DNA of 64,000 nucleotides from contig NZ_JAFGYY010000018.1 in assembly GCF_017491605.1 (NCBI RefSeq), forward strand, positions 54,775 to 118,774, in the 5' to 3' direction. The translations under genes were made by a program, and so were the position numbers. The notes under the pieces were generated by a model. It searched no databases. It saw only the letters and a list, made by a program, of their open reading frames with translations, and was not told where the DNA came from. Source of the DNA: Pseudomonas sp. 30_B. Its GTDB lineage: Bacteria > Pseudomonadota > Gammaproteobacteria > Pseudomonadales > Pseudomonadaceae. Positions 24,091 through 34,060 of the stretch are shown piece after piece; positions within the stretch are counted from its first letter, which is position 1, and every line of letters starts with the position of its first letter.

Positions 24091-24612
24091 TCAGCGCAGG
24101 CTGATCCCGGCCTTCACCGACTCGATCTCTCCTGCAAGCGCCGCATAGCGCTCCGCCGGGGCCGCATAGGTCAGCGAGTAGGCTGCACCGTCACCCAAAG
24201 CCACCTGCAAGGTCTGCTTCAGTACTTCGGTACCGTTCCGACTGATGCCACAACGCACCTCCAGCCCCTCCAGACCGCCCAGCTTCACCGCCTGCGGCTT
24301 GCTGCACGCAGCCTGGAAGCCCTGGCGGAGGAAGTCCTTCTGCAGCGTCTTGCGCATCTCGCCGATGACGTTCTCCACATTAATAGAGGTATCGGCACCC
24401 AAACGGCTGCGCGTAACCTCCATGACCAACTCCTGGGAGCCATCCTCCGCCAGACGCACGCCGCGCTGGCGAATCAGCGGAGCATCCGCCACCGCCTCCT
24501 TCGGCGAGCGCGAGACACTCCAGCCCTCCGGCCAGACCACTTGCATATCCGCCAGCGCCGGCGCGGACGCCAGCAGCGCACCGAACAACAACCAGGATCG
24601 TAGACCGCTCAT
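24091..24612 (-). CDS. Exported DUF4946-like protein
   Basis: A 173-residue protein with a clear signal peptide (MSGLRSWLLFGALLASAPALA, cleavage after ALA). The mature part begins DMQVVWPEGWSVSR and is a small alpha/beta periplasmic domain with two cysteines (CSKPQAVKLGG and EVRCGIS) that could form a disulfide. It resembles what I recall of DUF4946 in Pseudomonas. ATG 24612 lies five bases after AGGAGG; the GTG six bases upstream is less likely. Function unknown. Confidence 0.75.
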   Translation of the reverse strand: MSGLRSWLLFGALLASAPALADMQVVWPEGWSVSRSPKEAVADAPLIRQRGVRLAEDGSQELVMEVTRSRLGADTSINVENVIGEMRKTLQKDFLRQGFQAACSKPQAVKLGGLEGLEVRCGISRNGTEVLKQTLQVALGDGAAYSLTYAAPAERYAALAGEIESVKAGISLR

Positions 24613-24676
24613 CCTCACCTCCTACCGCACCCCAAAGGACACCATAACAGGCACGCCGACTTTTCTGCGGGCAAAC

Positions 24677-24704
24677 AAAAAGGGCGACCCTTTCGGATCG
24701 CCCT
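24677..24704 (-). terminator. Terminator after tRNA-Val
   Basis: On the minus strand gggcgatcc pairs with gggtcgccc (one mismatch) and is followed by TTTTTG. It lies 28 bases past the 3' end of tRNA-Val. Confidence 0.85.
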
Positions 24705-24731
24705 TTTCGCAACCGCCGAAGCGGCTATGTT

Positions 24732-24808
24732 TGGTAGGCACAATTGGACTCGAACCAACGACCCCCACCATGTCAAGGTGGTGCTCTAACCAACTGAGCT
24801 ATGTGCCT
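24732..24808 (-). tRNA. tRNA-Val (anticodon GAC)
   Basis: The reverse complement is a 77-base tRNA with encoded CCA: acceptor AGGCACA/TGTGCCT, anticodon stem CCACC/GGTGG around TTGACAT (anticodon GAC, reading GUC and GUU), and T-arm GGTTCGAGTCC. It stands alone with its own promoter and terminator. Confidence 0.95.
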
Positions 24809-24822
24809 GTCGTGTGGGGCGC

Positions 24823-24850
24823 ATTCTACGCGATCGTTTTGGAGCGTCAA
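24823..24850 (-). promoter_or_regulatory. Sigma-70 promoter of tRNA-Val
   Basis: On the minus strand TTGACG (24850-24845) and TAGAAT (24828-24823) are separated by 16 bases, about 15 bases upstream of the tRNA 5' end. This is a near-consensus housekeeping promoter, with a GC-rich discriminator after the -10 box as in stable RNA genes. Confidence 0.8.
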
Positions 24851-24993
24851 GCACTTTTTTCGCTAACTTACTGAAAAAGTGAATTTTTTTATGTTCGACC
24901 GTCCGTAAATTATTTTGCACGGGCACTAGCCGGCCAGATTCGACTCAGGTAGCATCCGCACATCTCGTAAAAAATAACAAACACAGGTGCATT

Positions 24994-26277
24994 ATGCCGC
25001 ACACTCCCTACCCCACTTCCTATTACGCAGCTTCGGCCAACCCGGTCCCGGCCCGTCCTGAACTGCAGGGCGAGGTGGAAACCGATGTCTGCGTAATCGG
25101 TGCAGGCTACACCGGCCTGTCCACCGCGCTGTTCCTGCTGGAAAATGGCTTCAAGGTCACCGTACTGGAGGCCGCCAAGGTCGGCTTCGGCGCGTCGGGC
25201 CGTAACGGCGGCCAGATCGTCAACAGCTACAGCCGCGACATCGACGTCATCGAACGCAGCGTCGGCGCCAAGCAGGCTCAACTGCTGGGCCAGATGGCCT
25301 TCGAAGGCGGCCGCATCATTCGCGAACGCATCGCCAAGTACAACATCCAGTGCGACCTGAAGGACGGCGGCGTGTTCGCAGCCCTCAGCGCCAAGCAGAT
25401 GGGCCACCTGGAATCCCAGAAAAAGCTGTGGGAGCGCTTCGGCCATACCCAGCTGGAACTGATGGACGCCAAGCGCATCCGTGAAGTCGTCGCCACCGAC
25501 GGCTACGTCGGCGGCATGCTCGACATGAGCGGCGGCCACATCCACCCGCTGAACCTCGCTCTGGGCGAAGCCGCGGCCGTGGAATCCCTGGGCGGCGTGA
25601 TCCACGAGCAGTCGCCTGCCGTGAAGATCGACCGTGGCGCCAACCCGGTCGTGCACACCCCCAAAGGCCGCGTGAAGGCCAAGTTCGTGGTGGTTGCCGG
25701 TAACGCCTACCTCGGCGGCCTGGTGCCGGAGCTGGCTTCCAAGTCCATGCCGTGCGGCACCCAGGTGATCACCACCGAGCCGCTGAGCGCCGACCTGGCC
25801 AAGTCCCTGCTGCCGCAGGACTACTGCGTCGAGGACTGCAACTACCTGCTCGACTACTACCGCCTCACCAGCGACAACCGCCTGATCTTTGGCGGCGGCG
25901 TGGTCTACGGTGCGCGCGATCCGTCGAACATCGAGGCGATCATCCGTCCGAAGATGCTCAAGGTCTTCCCGCAGTTGAAGAACGTGAAGATCGACTTCGC
26001 CTGGACCGGTAACTTCCTGCTGACCCTGTCGCGTCTGCCGCAGGTTGGCCGTATCGGCGATAACATCTACTACTCCCAGGGCTGCTCCGGCCACGGCGTC
26101 ACCTACACCCACCTGGCGGGCAAGGTGCTGGCCGAGGTCCTGCGTGGCCAGGCCGAGCGTTTCGACGCCTTCGCCACCCTGCCGCACTATCCCTTCCCGG
26201 GCGGCCGCATGTTCCAGGTGCCGTTCTCCGCGATCGGTGCCTGGTACTACACCATGCGCGACAAGCTGGGCGTCTGA
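24994..26277 (+). CDS. FAD-dependent polyamine oxidoreductase, PauB/PuuB type
   Basis: A 427-residue DAO-family flavoenzyme, likely oxidising gamma-glutamyl polyamines (putrescine and relatives) with release of an aldehyde. The FAD Rossmann motif is CVIGAGYTGLSTALFLLENGFKVTVLE near residue 31 (split), followed by GFGASGRNGGQ, the FAD-contact motif of this family, and a C-terminal GCSGHGVTYTHLAG. The neighbours at 26337 and 27293 are PA2778- and PA2779-like, so this corresponds to the pauB3 locus. Substrate is inferred. A terminator follows. Confidence 0.85.
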   Translation: MPHTPYPTSYYAASANPVPARPELQGEVETDVCVIGAGYTGLSTALFLLENGFKVTVLEAAKVGFGASGRNGGQIVNSYSRDIDVIERSVGAKQAQLLGQMAFEGGRIIRERIAKYNIQCDLKDGGVFAALSAKQMGHLESQKKLWERFGHTQLELMDAKRIREVVATDGYVGGMLDMSGGHIHPLNLALGEAAAVESLGGVIHEQSPAVKIDRGANPVVHTPKGRVKAKFVVVAGNAYLGGLVPELASKSMPCGTQVITTEPLSADLAKSLLPQDYCVEDCNYLLDYYRLTSDNRLIFGGGVVYGARDPSNIEAIIRPKMLKVFPQLKNVKIDFAWTGNFLLTLSRLPQVGRIGDNIYYSQGCSGHGVTYTHLAGKVLAEVLRGQAERFDAFATLPHYPFPGGRMFQVPFSAIGAWYYTMRDKLGV

Positions 26278-26291
26278 CGCTCCGCTTAAAG

Positions 26292-26318
26292 AAAAACGGC
26301 GCCTTACGGCGCCGTTTT
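26292..26318 (+). terminator. Bidirectional terminator between pauB-like and peptidase genes
   Basis: aaaacggcgcc-tta-ggcgccgtttt type hairpin followed by CTTTTTC. It lies between two convergent genes and can stop both. Confidence 0.85.
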
Positions 26319-26336
26319 CTTTTTCGGGAGAACGAA

Positions 26337-27305
26337 TCAGCTCCCCGGACACGCCGGAAGCGACTCGCAGCGCGCCGAGGGATTTGCCGTCCCAGCAGGC
26401 GCCACCGAAAAGCGCGAATCCGCCGGCGCCAGGCGGGCCGCACAGCTACCCGCCTCACGCGCCTGCTGCGGACAGCCGCGCTCGCCCATCACGTTGCCCA
26501 GGTTGTACCAGCCCGCGGCGAAATCGGGGCGTGCGCCCACGCTCTGCCGCAAGGCCGACTCCGCCTCGGCCAGGTGACCACCCGCGTACTGCGCATTGGC
26601 CAGGGCGAACCAGCCCAGCGCATCCTGCGGCCAGGCTTGCGTGGCCTTGTGATACGCCTGCTCCGCCAGGGCCGGCTGGCCGGTCTCCTCCAGATCATGC
26701 GCAGCGCGCAGCCAGGCAGTGGGCTGCGCCGTGGCCGGCAGGCGATCCGCCGGCAAGGTCAGCACCGCCCAACGCTTGCTGCGAGCCCAGGTGACATCGA
26801 AGGCGGTGAAGTCGATCACCATCCGTTCGGTGATCCCCGAACGCAGAATCAGTTCGTGGCGCTGCCGGTCGAAACCGACCACCACTGCGAAATGCCACAC
26901 CGGCAACCAGTCCAGGCCCTGGTTCTGCAGGATCAGCACCGGATTGCCCGCCGCCACTTCGCTCAGCACATCTTCAAGACGCGGCCGCAGCGGATACACC
27001 AGCATGCCCTTCTCCCGCGCCGCCGCGACCAGCTCCACCTGCAAGCTGCCCTGGCGCTCCGGGAGGAACACACGATCCTTCAGCTGCCGCGGCGTAACCC
27101 GCACACCGCGCTCGTTGAGCATGGTCGCCAGTGCGGCGGGGCCGCACTGGAACTCCTGCTGCGGGAAGAACTGCACGTCGCGCAATTCCACCCGCTCGGG
27201 GAGCGTCTCGACGGAGGACGGCAATTTCGGTGCCTGCGCGCAGCCACCCAGCGCCACGGCTACCGCCAACGCGGCAGCCATGGCCCAGCGACTCAACGCT
27301 GGCAC
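26337..27305 (-). CDS. PA2778-family lipoprotein cysteine peptidase with TPR tail
   Basis: A 322-residue lipoprotein: signal sequence ending LGGC with the lipidated Cys near residue 22. Residues 40-180 form a C39-like papain-fold domain with Cys in PQQEFQCGPAALATMLN, His in PVWHFAVVVGFD and a following acid. The C-terminal part (about 190-280) contains TPR-type helices (LAEQAYHKATQAWPQDALGWFALANAQYAGG in pieces). The start is GTG 27305, overlapping the upstream stop by 13 bases; ATG 27281 is the alternative. Paired with the PA2779-like gene. The substrate is unknown. Confidence 0.8.
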   Translation of the reverse strand: MPALSRWAMAAALAVAVALGGCAQAPKLPSSVETLPERVELRDVQFFPQQEFQCGPAALATMLNERGVRVTPRQLKDRVFLPERQGSLQVELVAAAREKGMLVYPLRPRLEDVLSEVAAGNPVLILQNQGLDWLPVWHFAVVVGFDRQRHELILRSGITERMVIDFTAFDVTWARSKRWAVLTLPADRLPATAQPTAWLRAAHDLEETGQPALAEQAYHKATQAWPQDALGWFALANAQYAGGHLAEAESALRQSVGARPDFAAGWYNLGNVMGERGCPQQAREAGSCAARLAPADSRFSVAPAGTANPSARCESLPACPGS

Positions 27306-27688
27306 CTGACGAAGGTGAAGATGTGGGTAATGCAGAGCATGTCAGTGATAACGAAGATCAGCAGGAACAGCAGGATGATGCCGATGATGCCGCCGGCGGG
27401 GGCCTGGTCCAGCTGCTGGTTGAATTGCGCCAGCTCCTCATTGGAGAGGCTCTTGATGCGTTGCTCGACCTTGCTGCGCTCAACGCCCATGGACTGCAGT
27501 TTTTTCTGCACGCCCTGGTCATCGAGCATCTTCAGCAATTGTTCACGGTCGACCTGTTGTTGCTGAGCCTGCAGCACCTCACCGGTGGCGACCATGCTCG
27601 CCTGCGCCAGTGGCACCTCCGCCACCACGCCCAACTGCGCCAGCACCAGCATGGCTGCCAGGCTCTTCACCCGCTTTGTTATGGTCAT
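27293..27688 (-). CDS. PA2779-family membrane protein
   Basis: A 131-residue protein with an N-terminal signal or membrane segment (VKSLAAMLVLAQLGVVAEVPLAQA) and a C-terminal hydrophobic helix (GGIIGIILLFLLIFVITDMLCI). Between them lies a charged helical section (VDREQLLKMLDDQGVQKKLQSMGVERSKVEQRIKSLSNEELAQFNQQLDQAP in pieces). It overlaps the peptidase gene and probably is its partner or substrate. ATG 27688 has aggaaa upstream; an ATG five codons earlier is possible. Confidence 0.8.
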   Translation of the reverse strand: MTITKRVKSLAAMLVLAQLGVVAEVPLAQASMVATGEVLQAQQQQVDREQLLKMLDDQGVQKKLQSMGVERSKVEQRIKSLSNEELAQFNQQLDQAPAGGIIGIILLFLLIFVITDMLCITHIFTFVRCQR

Positions 27689-27821
27689 TCTGGGTTTCCT
27701 CATCTCTGACTACTTGCACGTAAGGCACGAGGTGCTGCTGCCCGGCGCAAAAGCCGGCAAGCCGCAACGCTCTCGCCATGTCGGCGCCAACCGCTGGGCC
27801 GCTAACTATTAAGATGCTAGG

Positions 27822-28304
27822 TCAGGAAAAGAGTTCGAAGCGTAATGTGCGCCAGTCGGCGTTTAGATGCCCCAGGTAGACGCAAGCGTGATCGCGGGGG
27901 AAGAGAATGTGCTCCGGCCCGAAGCCTCCGCCTTCCACACGCAGCAGCCGCCCCCAGGGATAATGACTGATGCGCCCGCGCACATCGGCAACGCCGCCGC
28001 GCCACCAGTGGATCGCGCCCTCGGCATCCTCGACGCCTTCGGGTTGCTCGACGCGCACCGACTCGTCGCGCCAGCCGATCACGCGCTGCGGATCGAAGCC
28101 GGCCTGCTGCTCCGGCGGCAGCGGTGTGACCCACCAGGCGCCGTCGCGCTCCTCAAGCTCCACAGCCAGGTCGCACCACAGCGGCTGCTCCAGCGCCCAG
28201 AGCAGGTCGCCGTCGATTGCCAGGGAAGGTTCGGGCTGCGCCTGGATACGGAAACCGGGACAGATCAGCATGCCATCGCGCAGCGGAATGCGGATCTCGC
28301 TCAT
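27822..28304 (-). CDS. Conserved hypothetical protein
   Basis: A 160-residue acidic protein, rich in Trp and beta-strand patterns, with no signal peptide or known motif. It begins MSEIRIPLRDGMLICPGFRIQ. Its ATG overlaps the stop of a 45-codon phosphatase-like remnant (ATGA), suggesting the two were once, or still are, translated together. Function not recognised. Confidence 0.6.
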   Translation of the reverse strand: MSEIRIPLRDGMLICPGFRIQAQPEPSLAIDGDLLWALEQPLWCDLAVELEERDGAWWVTPLPPEQQAGFDPQRVIGWRDESVRVEQPEGVEDAEGAIHWWRGGVADVRGRISHYPWGRLLRVEGGGFGPEHILFPRDHACVYLGHLNADWRTLRFELFS

Positions 28305-28438
28305 GCCTCCTCCCGCTGCAGGAAGGGACCGATCCTGTGTTGAGGCAGGCGCACCCCCTCCGGTCCGTCGGCAAAGACGGTTTCAGCGGCGGGGCTGCGC
28401 AGGCGATTGCGGCTGCAGATGAACAAAGCGCGGCGCAC
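28301..28438 (-). pseudogene. Shrunken low-molecular-weight tyrosine phosphatase
   Basis: A 45-codon frame starting GTG 28438, after a gggagg site, reads VRRALFICSRNRLRSPAAET then ends HRIGPFLQREEA. The start matches the P-loop of the short LMW-PTP family, C-X5-R-S (CSRNRLRS), and the end resembles that family's C-terminus. The roughly 60 residues between, including the catalytic aspartate region, are missing. This looks like an in-frame internal deletion. The P-loop is intact but a 45-residue protein is unlikely to fold as the enzyme. The stop overlaps the next gene's start. Assignment rests on family recall. Confidence 0.55.
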
Positions 28439-28497
28439 TTCATCCTCCCTACGGCTGGCGCGCGAACGGCAGCGGCGATTCTAGGGAAGATGACGGC

Positions 28498-29325
28498 TCA
28501 GGGCGAGGCCGGCGCCTTCTGTTTTGCTTTCTGCCGTTCGAGGAAGTCCACCTTCCACTGCTCGACACCCAGATGCTCGGAGTCCAGATTCGCCTCGACG
28601 CCATATTTGGCCTTGAGTGCGGCGACTTCCTTGGCGTGATCGACGAGGAAGCGATCGAAGTGATCGATCAGCTCGCCGTGCTTCACCGTGGAGAGCTGGA
28701 AGGTGCTGCGCGTGTGCGGCAGCGACGGATCGAAGACCAACGCACCGGGGCGCGCACGGATGTTGTCCAGGTAGTAGGTGGCGACCACCACGTTGAAGTA
28801 GGCGCCGTCGGCCTGCTTCTTCAGCGCGGTGTGGATCATCTGGCGCAGGTCGGCGCTGGGCGCGATGCTGACCTGCCCGGACTGCACCTGCTGCTCGTAA
28901 CCACGCGGAGTCCAGCCCTCCACCAGCGCGAGACGCTTCAGCGCACCAACCCCCTGCCCGACACGATCCGGCGCCACCAGCACACCGTCGACGTACTGGG
29001 TTACCGGCTGGCTGTAGCGCAGCGATTTGCCGGCCTTCTGCTCCGGAGCCCAATTGGGATTGTCCGGGTACTTGAGATCGACCTCGCCCTTGAGCAGCGC
29101 CGGTAGCAGCGTATCCACGGGCATCGGACGGTATTCCAGGGTGATGCCACTGGTGGTGGCGAAGAGGTCGAGCAGGTCGCGGGAAAATCCCTGGTAGCGC
29201 CCCTGCTCATCGGTCACATAGTGCGGTGCGAACAGCAGGTTCTCGACGCCGACCACATAGGTCTGCGCCATGGCCCCGGTGGAAAAGATGCTGGCGAGCG
29301 CCCAGCAGAAAGCCTTGAGCTTCAA
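28498..29325 (-). CDS. Periplasmic substrate-binding protein (amino-acid type)
   Basis: A 275-residue SBP_bac_3-like protein. The signal peptide is LKAFCWALASIFSTGAMA, cut before QTYVVG. It keeps the family blocks YVTDEQGRYQGFSRDLLDLFATTSGITLEYRPM, a PVDTLLPALLKGEVDLK hinge region and a long charged C-terminal helix. No permease or ATPase gene lies nearby, so it is an orphan receptor; the ligand is unknown. The start codon is TTG 29325, five bases after AGGAGG, which I judge decisive. Confidence 0.8.
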   Translation of the reverse strand: MKLKAFCWALASIFSTGAMAQTYVVGVENLLFAPHYVTDEQGRYQGFSRDLLDLFATTSGITLEYRPMPVDTLLPALLKGEVDLKYPDNPNWAPEQKAGKSLRYSQPVTQYVDGVLVAPDRVGQGVGALKRLALVEGWTPRGYEQQVQSGQVSIAPSADLRQMIHTALKKQADGAYFNVVVATYYLDNIRARPGALVFDPSLPHTRSTFQLSTVKHGELIDHFDRFLVDHAKEVAALKAKYGVEANLDSEHLGVEQWKVDFLERQKAKQKAPASP

Positions 29326-29392
29326 AGTACCCTCCTGGTGACATCATTGTTGTTGTTCTGTCGGGCGGGCCGGGCAGCCCGCCGTGGCGGAC

Positions 29393-30388
29393 TCAGCCGC
29401 CGGTCATGCTCATGAACCGCAGCACCTGCACCTGCTGGTCGGCTTCGAAGTGATGGCGCTCGGGCTTCAGGCGCAGCGCCTCCATCAGCGCGGCGCGCAG
29501 GCGCGCCACGTCGCCGGGGTGCTCGCGCAACAGGCGGCGCAGGTCCAGCGCGCCTTCATGGCCCAGGCACAGCACCAGCTTGCCTTCGGCAGTCACCCGC
29601 ACACGGTTGCAGTCGCCACAGAAGTTGTTGCTGTGAGGGGAAATGAAACCGATGCGGCTGTCGTAGCCATCGATGCGGTAATAGCGCGAAGGCCCGCCAC
29701 TGCGCTCGGGCGTCGGCAGCAGCTGCCAGCGCTCGGCCAGGTGCGCGCGCACCTCGTCGCTGCTGCACAGGGTGAGCTTGCGTTCGTGGCTGCTGACGCT
29801 GCCCAGGGGCATCTCTTCGATGAAACTGATATCGATGCCCTTGCTCAGGGCGAACTCGACCAGGTCGCAGACTTCATCGTCATTGCGCCCTTTCTGTACC
29901 ACGGTGTTCAGCTTGATCCGCTCGAAACCCGCCTCGCGTGCGGCGTCGATGCCGTCGAGCACCTGCTCCAGCTTGTCCGCGCGGGTGAACGCGGCGAAGC
30001 GTTCGCGGCGCAGGGAATCGAGACTGATGTTCAGGCGACGCACGCCCGCGGCACGCAACTCGACGGCACGCTCGCGCAATTGCGAGCCATTGGTGGTGAT
30101 GGCCAGGTCGTCCAGTTCCGGACGCGCGCCCAGCTTCGCCAGCAGGCCGGTCAGCCCCTTGCGCACCAGCGGTTCGCCGCCGGTGATGCGGATACGGCGC
30201 ACGCCCAGGCCGATGAAGGCGTCCGCCACTGCCTCCAGCTCTTCCAGACTCAGGACCTGGTCGCGCGGCAGGAACTGCATGTCTTCACTCATGCAATAGG
30301 TGCAACGGAAGTCGCAACGGTCGGTGACCGACAGGCGCAGGTAGGTGATGCGTCGACCGAAGGGGTCGACCAGTTGGGAGTCAGGCAT
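29393..30388 (-). CDS. moaA: GTP 3',8-cyclase MoaA
   Basis: A 331-residue radical SAM enzyme, first step of molybdenum cofactor synthesis (GTP to cyclic dehydro-GTP). The radical SAM cluster is C25xxxC29xxC32 (CDFRCTYC). The C-terminal second cluster uses NNFCGDCNRVRVTAEGKLVLC, and the protein ends in the essential Gly-Gly (SMTGG). Its product is needed by the nap nitrate reductase encoded at 56840. A palindrome at 30460 lies in the shared gap with the divergent tetR gene. Confidence 0.95.
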   Translation of the reverse strand: MPDSQLVDPFGRRITYLRLSVTDRCDFRCTYCMSEDMQFLPRDQVLSLEELEAVADAFIGLGVRRIRITGGEPLVRKGLTGLLAKLGARPELDDLAITTNGSQLRERAVELRAAGVRRLNISLDSLRRERFAAFTRADKLEQVLDGIDAAREAGFERIKLNTVVQKGRNDDEVCDLVEFALSKGIDISFIEEMPLGSVSSHERKLTLCSSDEVRAHLAERWQLLPTPERSGGPSRYYRIDGYDSRIGFISPHSNNFCGDCNRVRVTAEGKLVLCLGHEGALDLRRLLREHPGDVARLRAALMEALRLKPERHHFEADQQVQVLRFMSMTGG

Positions 30389-30459
30389 GGGCAGTCAGGG
30401 TTCCGGTTGGCAGGCTGGCCAGACGAAAGTCCGCTAGGAATACATGAGTTGCTGGCCGA

Positions 30460-30468
30460 TGTATACAC
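30460..30468. promoter_or_regulatory. TGTATACA-type palindrome between moaA and tetR
   Basis: tgtatacac lies in the divergent control region. Related sites occur three times before gcl (31996, 32097, 32153). A shared regulator is inferred; the motif also resembles operators of FadR-type GntR proteins. Confidence 0.4.
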
Positions 30469-30587
30469 GAATTCGACCCACAAGTCAGGAAATCGCCTGC
30501 AAGCCGTTGCCTTGAGGGGGCTGTGAGGCGAGTGCTACCATGCCCGGCTACGTTGGGCAACAACAGCAGCACAAGAAGACCAGCATC

Positions 30588-31241
30588 ATGACCAGCATTC
30601 GCGAGCGTAACCGGCGCCTCATCCTGCGCGCAGCCAGTGAGGAATTTGCCGAAAAGGGATTCGCGGCGACCAAGACCAGCGACATCGCCGCTCGCGCCGG
30701 CCTGCCCAAGCCCAACGTCTACTACTACTTCCAGACCAAGGAAAATCTCTACCGCTGCGTTCTGGAAAGTGTCGTCGAGCCCCTGCTGCAAGCCTCCGCG
30801 CCGTTCCGCGAGGACGACGAGCCCGGCGAGGCGCTCAAGGCCTATATCCGCTCCAAGGTGCGAATTTCCCAGGAACTGCCGCACGCCTCCAAGGTGTTCG
30901 CCAGCGAACTGATGCACGGCGCACCGCACCTGCCCAAGGAGTACCTGGACGAACTGAACGCCCAGGCCCAGCGCAACATCGCCTGCCTGCAGAGCTGGAT
31001 CGACCGTGGCCTGCTGGCCCCGGTGGACCCGCATCACCTGCTGTTCACCATCTGGGCGGCAACCCAGACCTACGCCGATTTCGACTGGCAGATCTCCATG
31101 GTCACCGGCAAGACCAGCCTCAGCGAGGCCGACTTCGAGGCCGCCACCGACACCATCACCCGCCTGGTGCTGCGCGGCACCGCGCCGGACAATGGCGCCG
31201 AGCCCAAGCCCCAGGGGCGTTTGCGGCCGTTGTCGATCTGA
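30588..31241 (+). CDS. TetR-family regulator, RutR-like
   Basis: A 217-residue repressor. The N-terminal HTH is ERNRRLILRAASEEFAEKGFAATKTSDIAARAGLPKPNVYYYF in pieces, with the YYYF signature. The C-terminal ligand domain (70-190) has the RutR-type ASKVFASELMHGAPHLP and LLFTIWAATQTYADFDWQI blocks. RutR responds to pyrimidines in E. coli; here the position next to glyoxylate and urea genes suggests a nucleobase-related signal. ATG 30588 is preferred over one 48 bases upstream. Target sites are probably the palindromes near 30460 and 32000-32160. Confidence 0.85.
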   Translation: MTSIRERNRRLILRAASEEFAEKGFAATKTSDIAARAGLPKPNVYYYFQTKENLYRCVLESVVEPLLQASAPFREDDEPGEALKAYIRSKVRISQELPHASKVFASELMHGAPHLPKEYLDELNAQAQRNIACLQSWIDRGLLAPVDPHHLLFTIWAATQTYADFDWQISMVTGKTSLSEADFEAATDTITRLVLRGTAPDNGAEPKPQGRLRPLSI

Positions 31242-31271
31242 GCCTTCGTCTCATACGAATGCCATAACGAC

Positions 31272-31368
31272 GTAGGACCGAGGGGGACGCCCAGTCCTTG
31301 CTCGCGAACCCGTTTTACACCTGATACATCCGGTGCAATCGGTGGTTCGCGAGCAAGCTCGCTCCTAC
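31272..31368. repeat. REP-type inverted repeat
   Basis: A 39-base unit at 31272-31310 starting gtaggaccgagggggacgc and an inverted copy of the Pseudomonas REP core (ggttcgcgagcaagctcgct...) at 31344-31368. The 39-base unit recurs without change at 49944-49982. It lies between convergent genes and may act as a terminator or as a target for a RAYT transposase. Confidence 0.75.
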
Positions 31369-31417
31369 AAAAAAGCATTCGGCGCGCAGCGAACTGCGCG
31401 CCCTTCCCTCTTTTCGT

Positions 31418-31849
31418 TCAGCCCGCGTCGGCCACCAGGCCCAGCGCCTGTACACCACAGATTGCGCACTGCTCGTCGATGTCCGAGGCGTCACCGCTGA
31501 TGCCGATGGCGCCGATCACTTCATTGGCCGAGTTGCGGATCAGCACGCCGCCCGGTGCCGGCACCACATTGCCCTGCGCCAGGGTGTTCACCGCCGCGAT
31601 GAAGGACGGACGCTGCTGCGCGTCCGCCGCCAGCATGCGCGACGACTTGCCAAGCGCCACGGCCCCCCAGGCCTTGCCGATGGCGATCTGCGGGCGAAGC
31701 ATGCTCGCGCCGTCTTCGCGCTGCAGGGTCACCAGGTGTCCGCCGGCATCCAGCACGGCGATGGTCAGCGGCGCGGTGGACAGCTCGCGGCTGGCGGCCA
31801 GGGCCTGGCGGGTGATGTCCAGCGCGATTTCCAGACTGATAGTGCTCAT
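31418..31849 (-). CDS. GlcG/HbpS-family protein
   Basis: A 143-residue protein of the GlcG/HbpS family. Family blocks are LTIAVLDAGGHLVTLQREDGASMLRPQIAIGKAWGAV in pieces, PGGVLIRNSANEVIGAIGISGDASDIDEQCA and the C-terminal AL repeat. Members bind heme or small molecules and often sit beside glycolate or glyoxylate genes, as here. No signal peptide. It is divergent from gcl and shares the 31850-32188 control region. Confidence 0.85.
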   Translation of the reverse strand: MSTISLEIALDITRQALAASRELSTAPLTIAVLDAGGHLVTLQREDGASMLRPQIAIGKAWGAVALGKSSRMLAADAQQRPSFIAAVNTLAQGNVVPAPGGVLIRNSANEVIGAIGISGDASDIDEQCAICGVQALGLVADAG

Positions 31850-31995
31850 GAGGCTTTCCTCTTCAAGGTTGATAAGTCAGGGGCACGGACGGCACTGGCG
31901 ATTCGCCTGCACACATCCGCACCAGAAATCTGTACGCAATCTAGTAGCCGAACGCCCCGACCAAAGCAACACAAAAGGACAATGAGTACCTATTT

Positions 31996-32162
31996 TTGTA
32001 TACATTTTTTCAAACGATAGTTTGACCCGTTGATCAACTTTAATCACAACATATTGATTTAAATGGATTTTCAATAAAAATAACCACCTAATACCGCGTA
32101 TACAACCTGCCTTGACCTTCTCGCCGAAGCCTGCATAGAATCGCCTCAACTTTTGTACACAA
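31996..32162 (+). promoter_or_regulatory. gcl promoter with three TGTATACA-type sites
   Basis: A -35 box TTGACC (32112-32117) and -10 box TAGAAT (32136-32141) are 18 bases apart. Palindromes lie at 31996-32005 (ttgtatacat), 32097-32106 (cgtatacaac) and 32153-32162 (ttgtacacaa). The second sits just upstream of the -35 box and the third just after the -10 box, the positions expected for repression. The surrounding region is unusually AT-rich for this genome. Confidence 0.6.
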
Positions 32163-32188
32163 TCAGTATAAGAACCGAGGAACAAAAT

Positions 32189-33964
<1,776 letters not shown>

Positions 33965-34060
33965 TCCATCTGCGGGAGAGGCGCCGCAAGGCCCTCTCCC
34001 CTGACCCTCTCCTTGCCGAGAGGGGGCTGTTCGAGCAACACGCCATCAAGGAGTCACACA

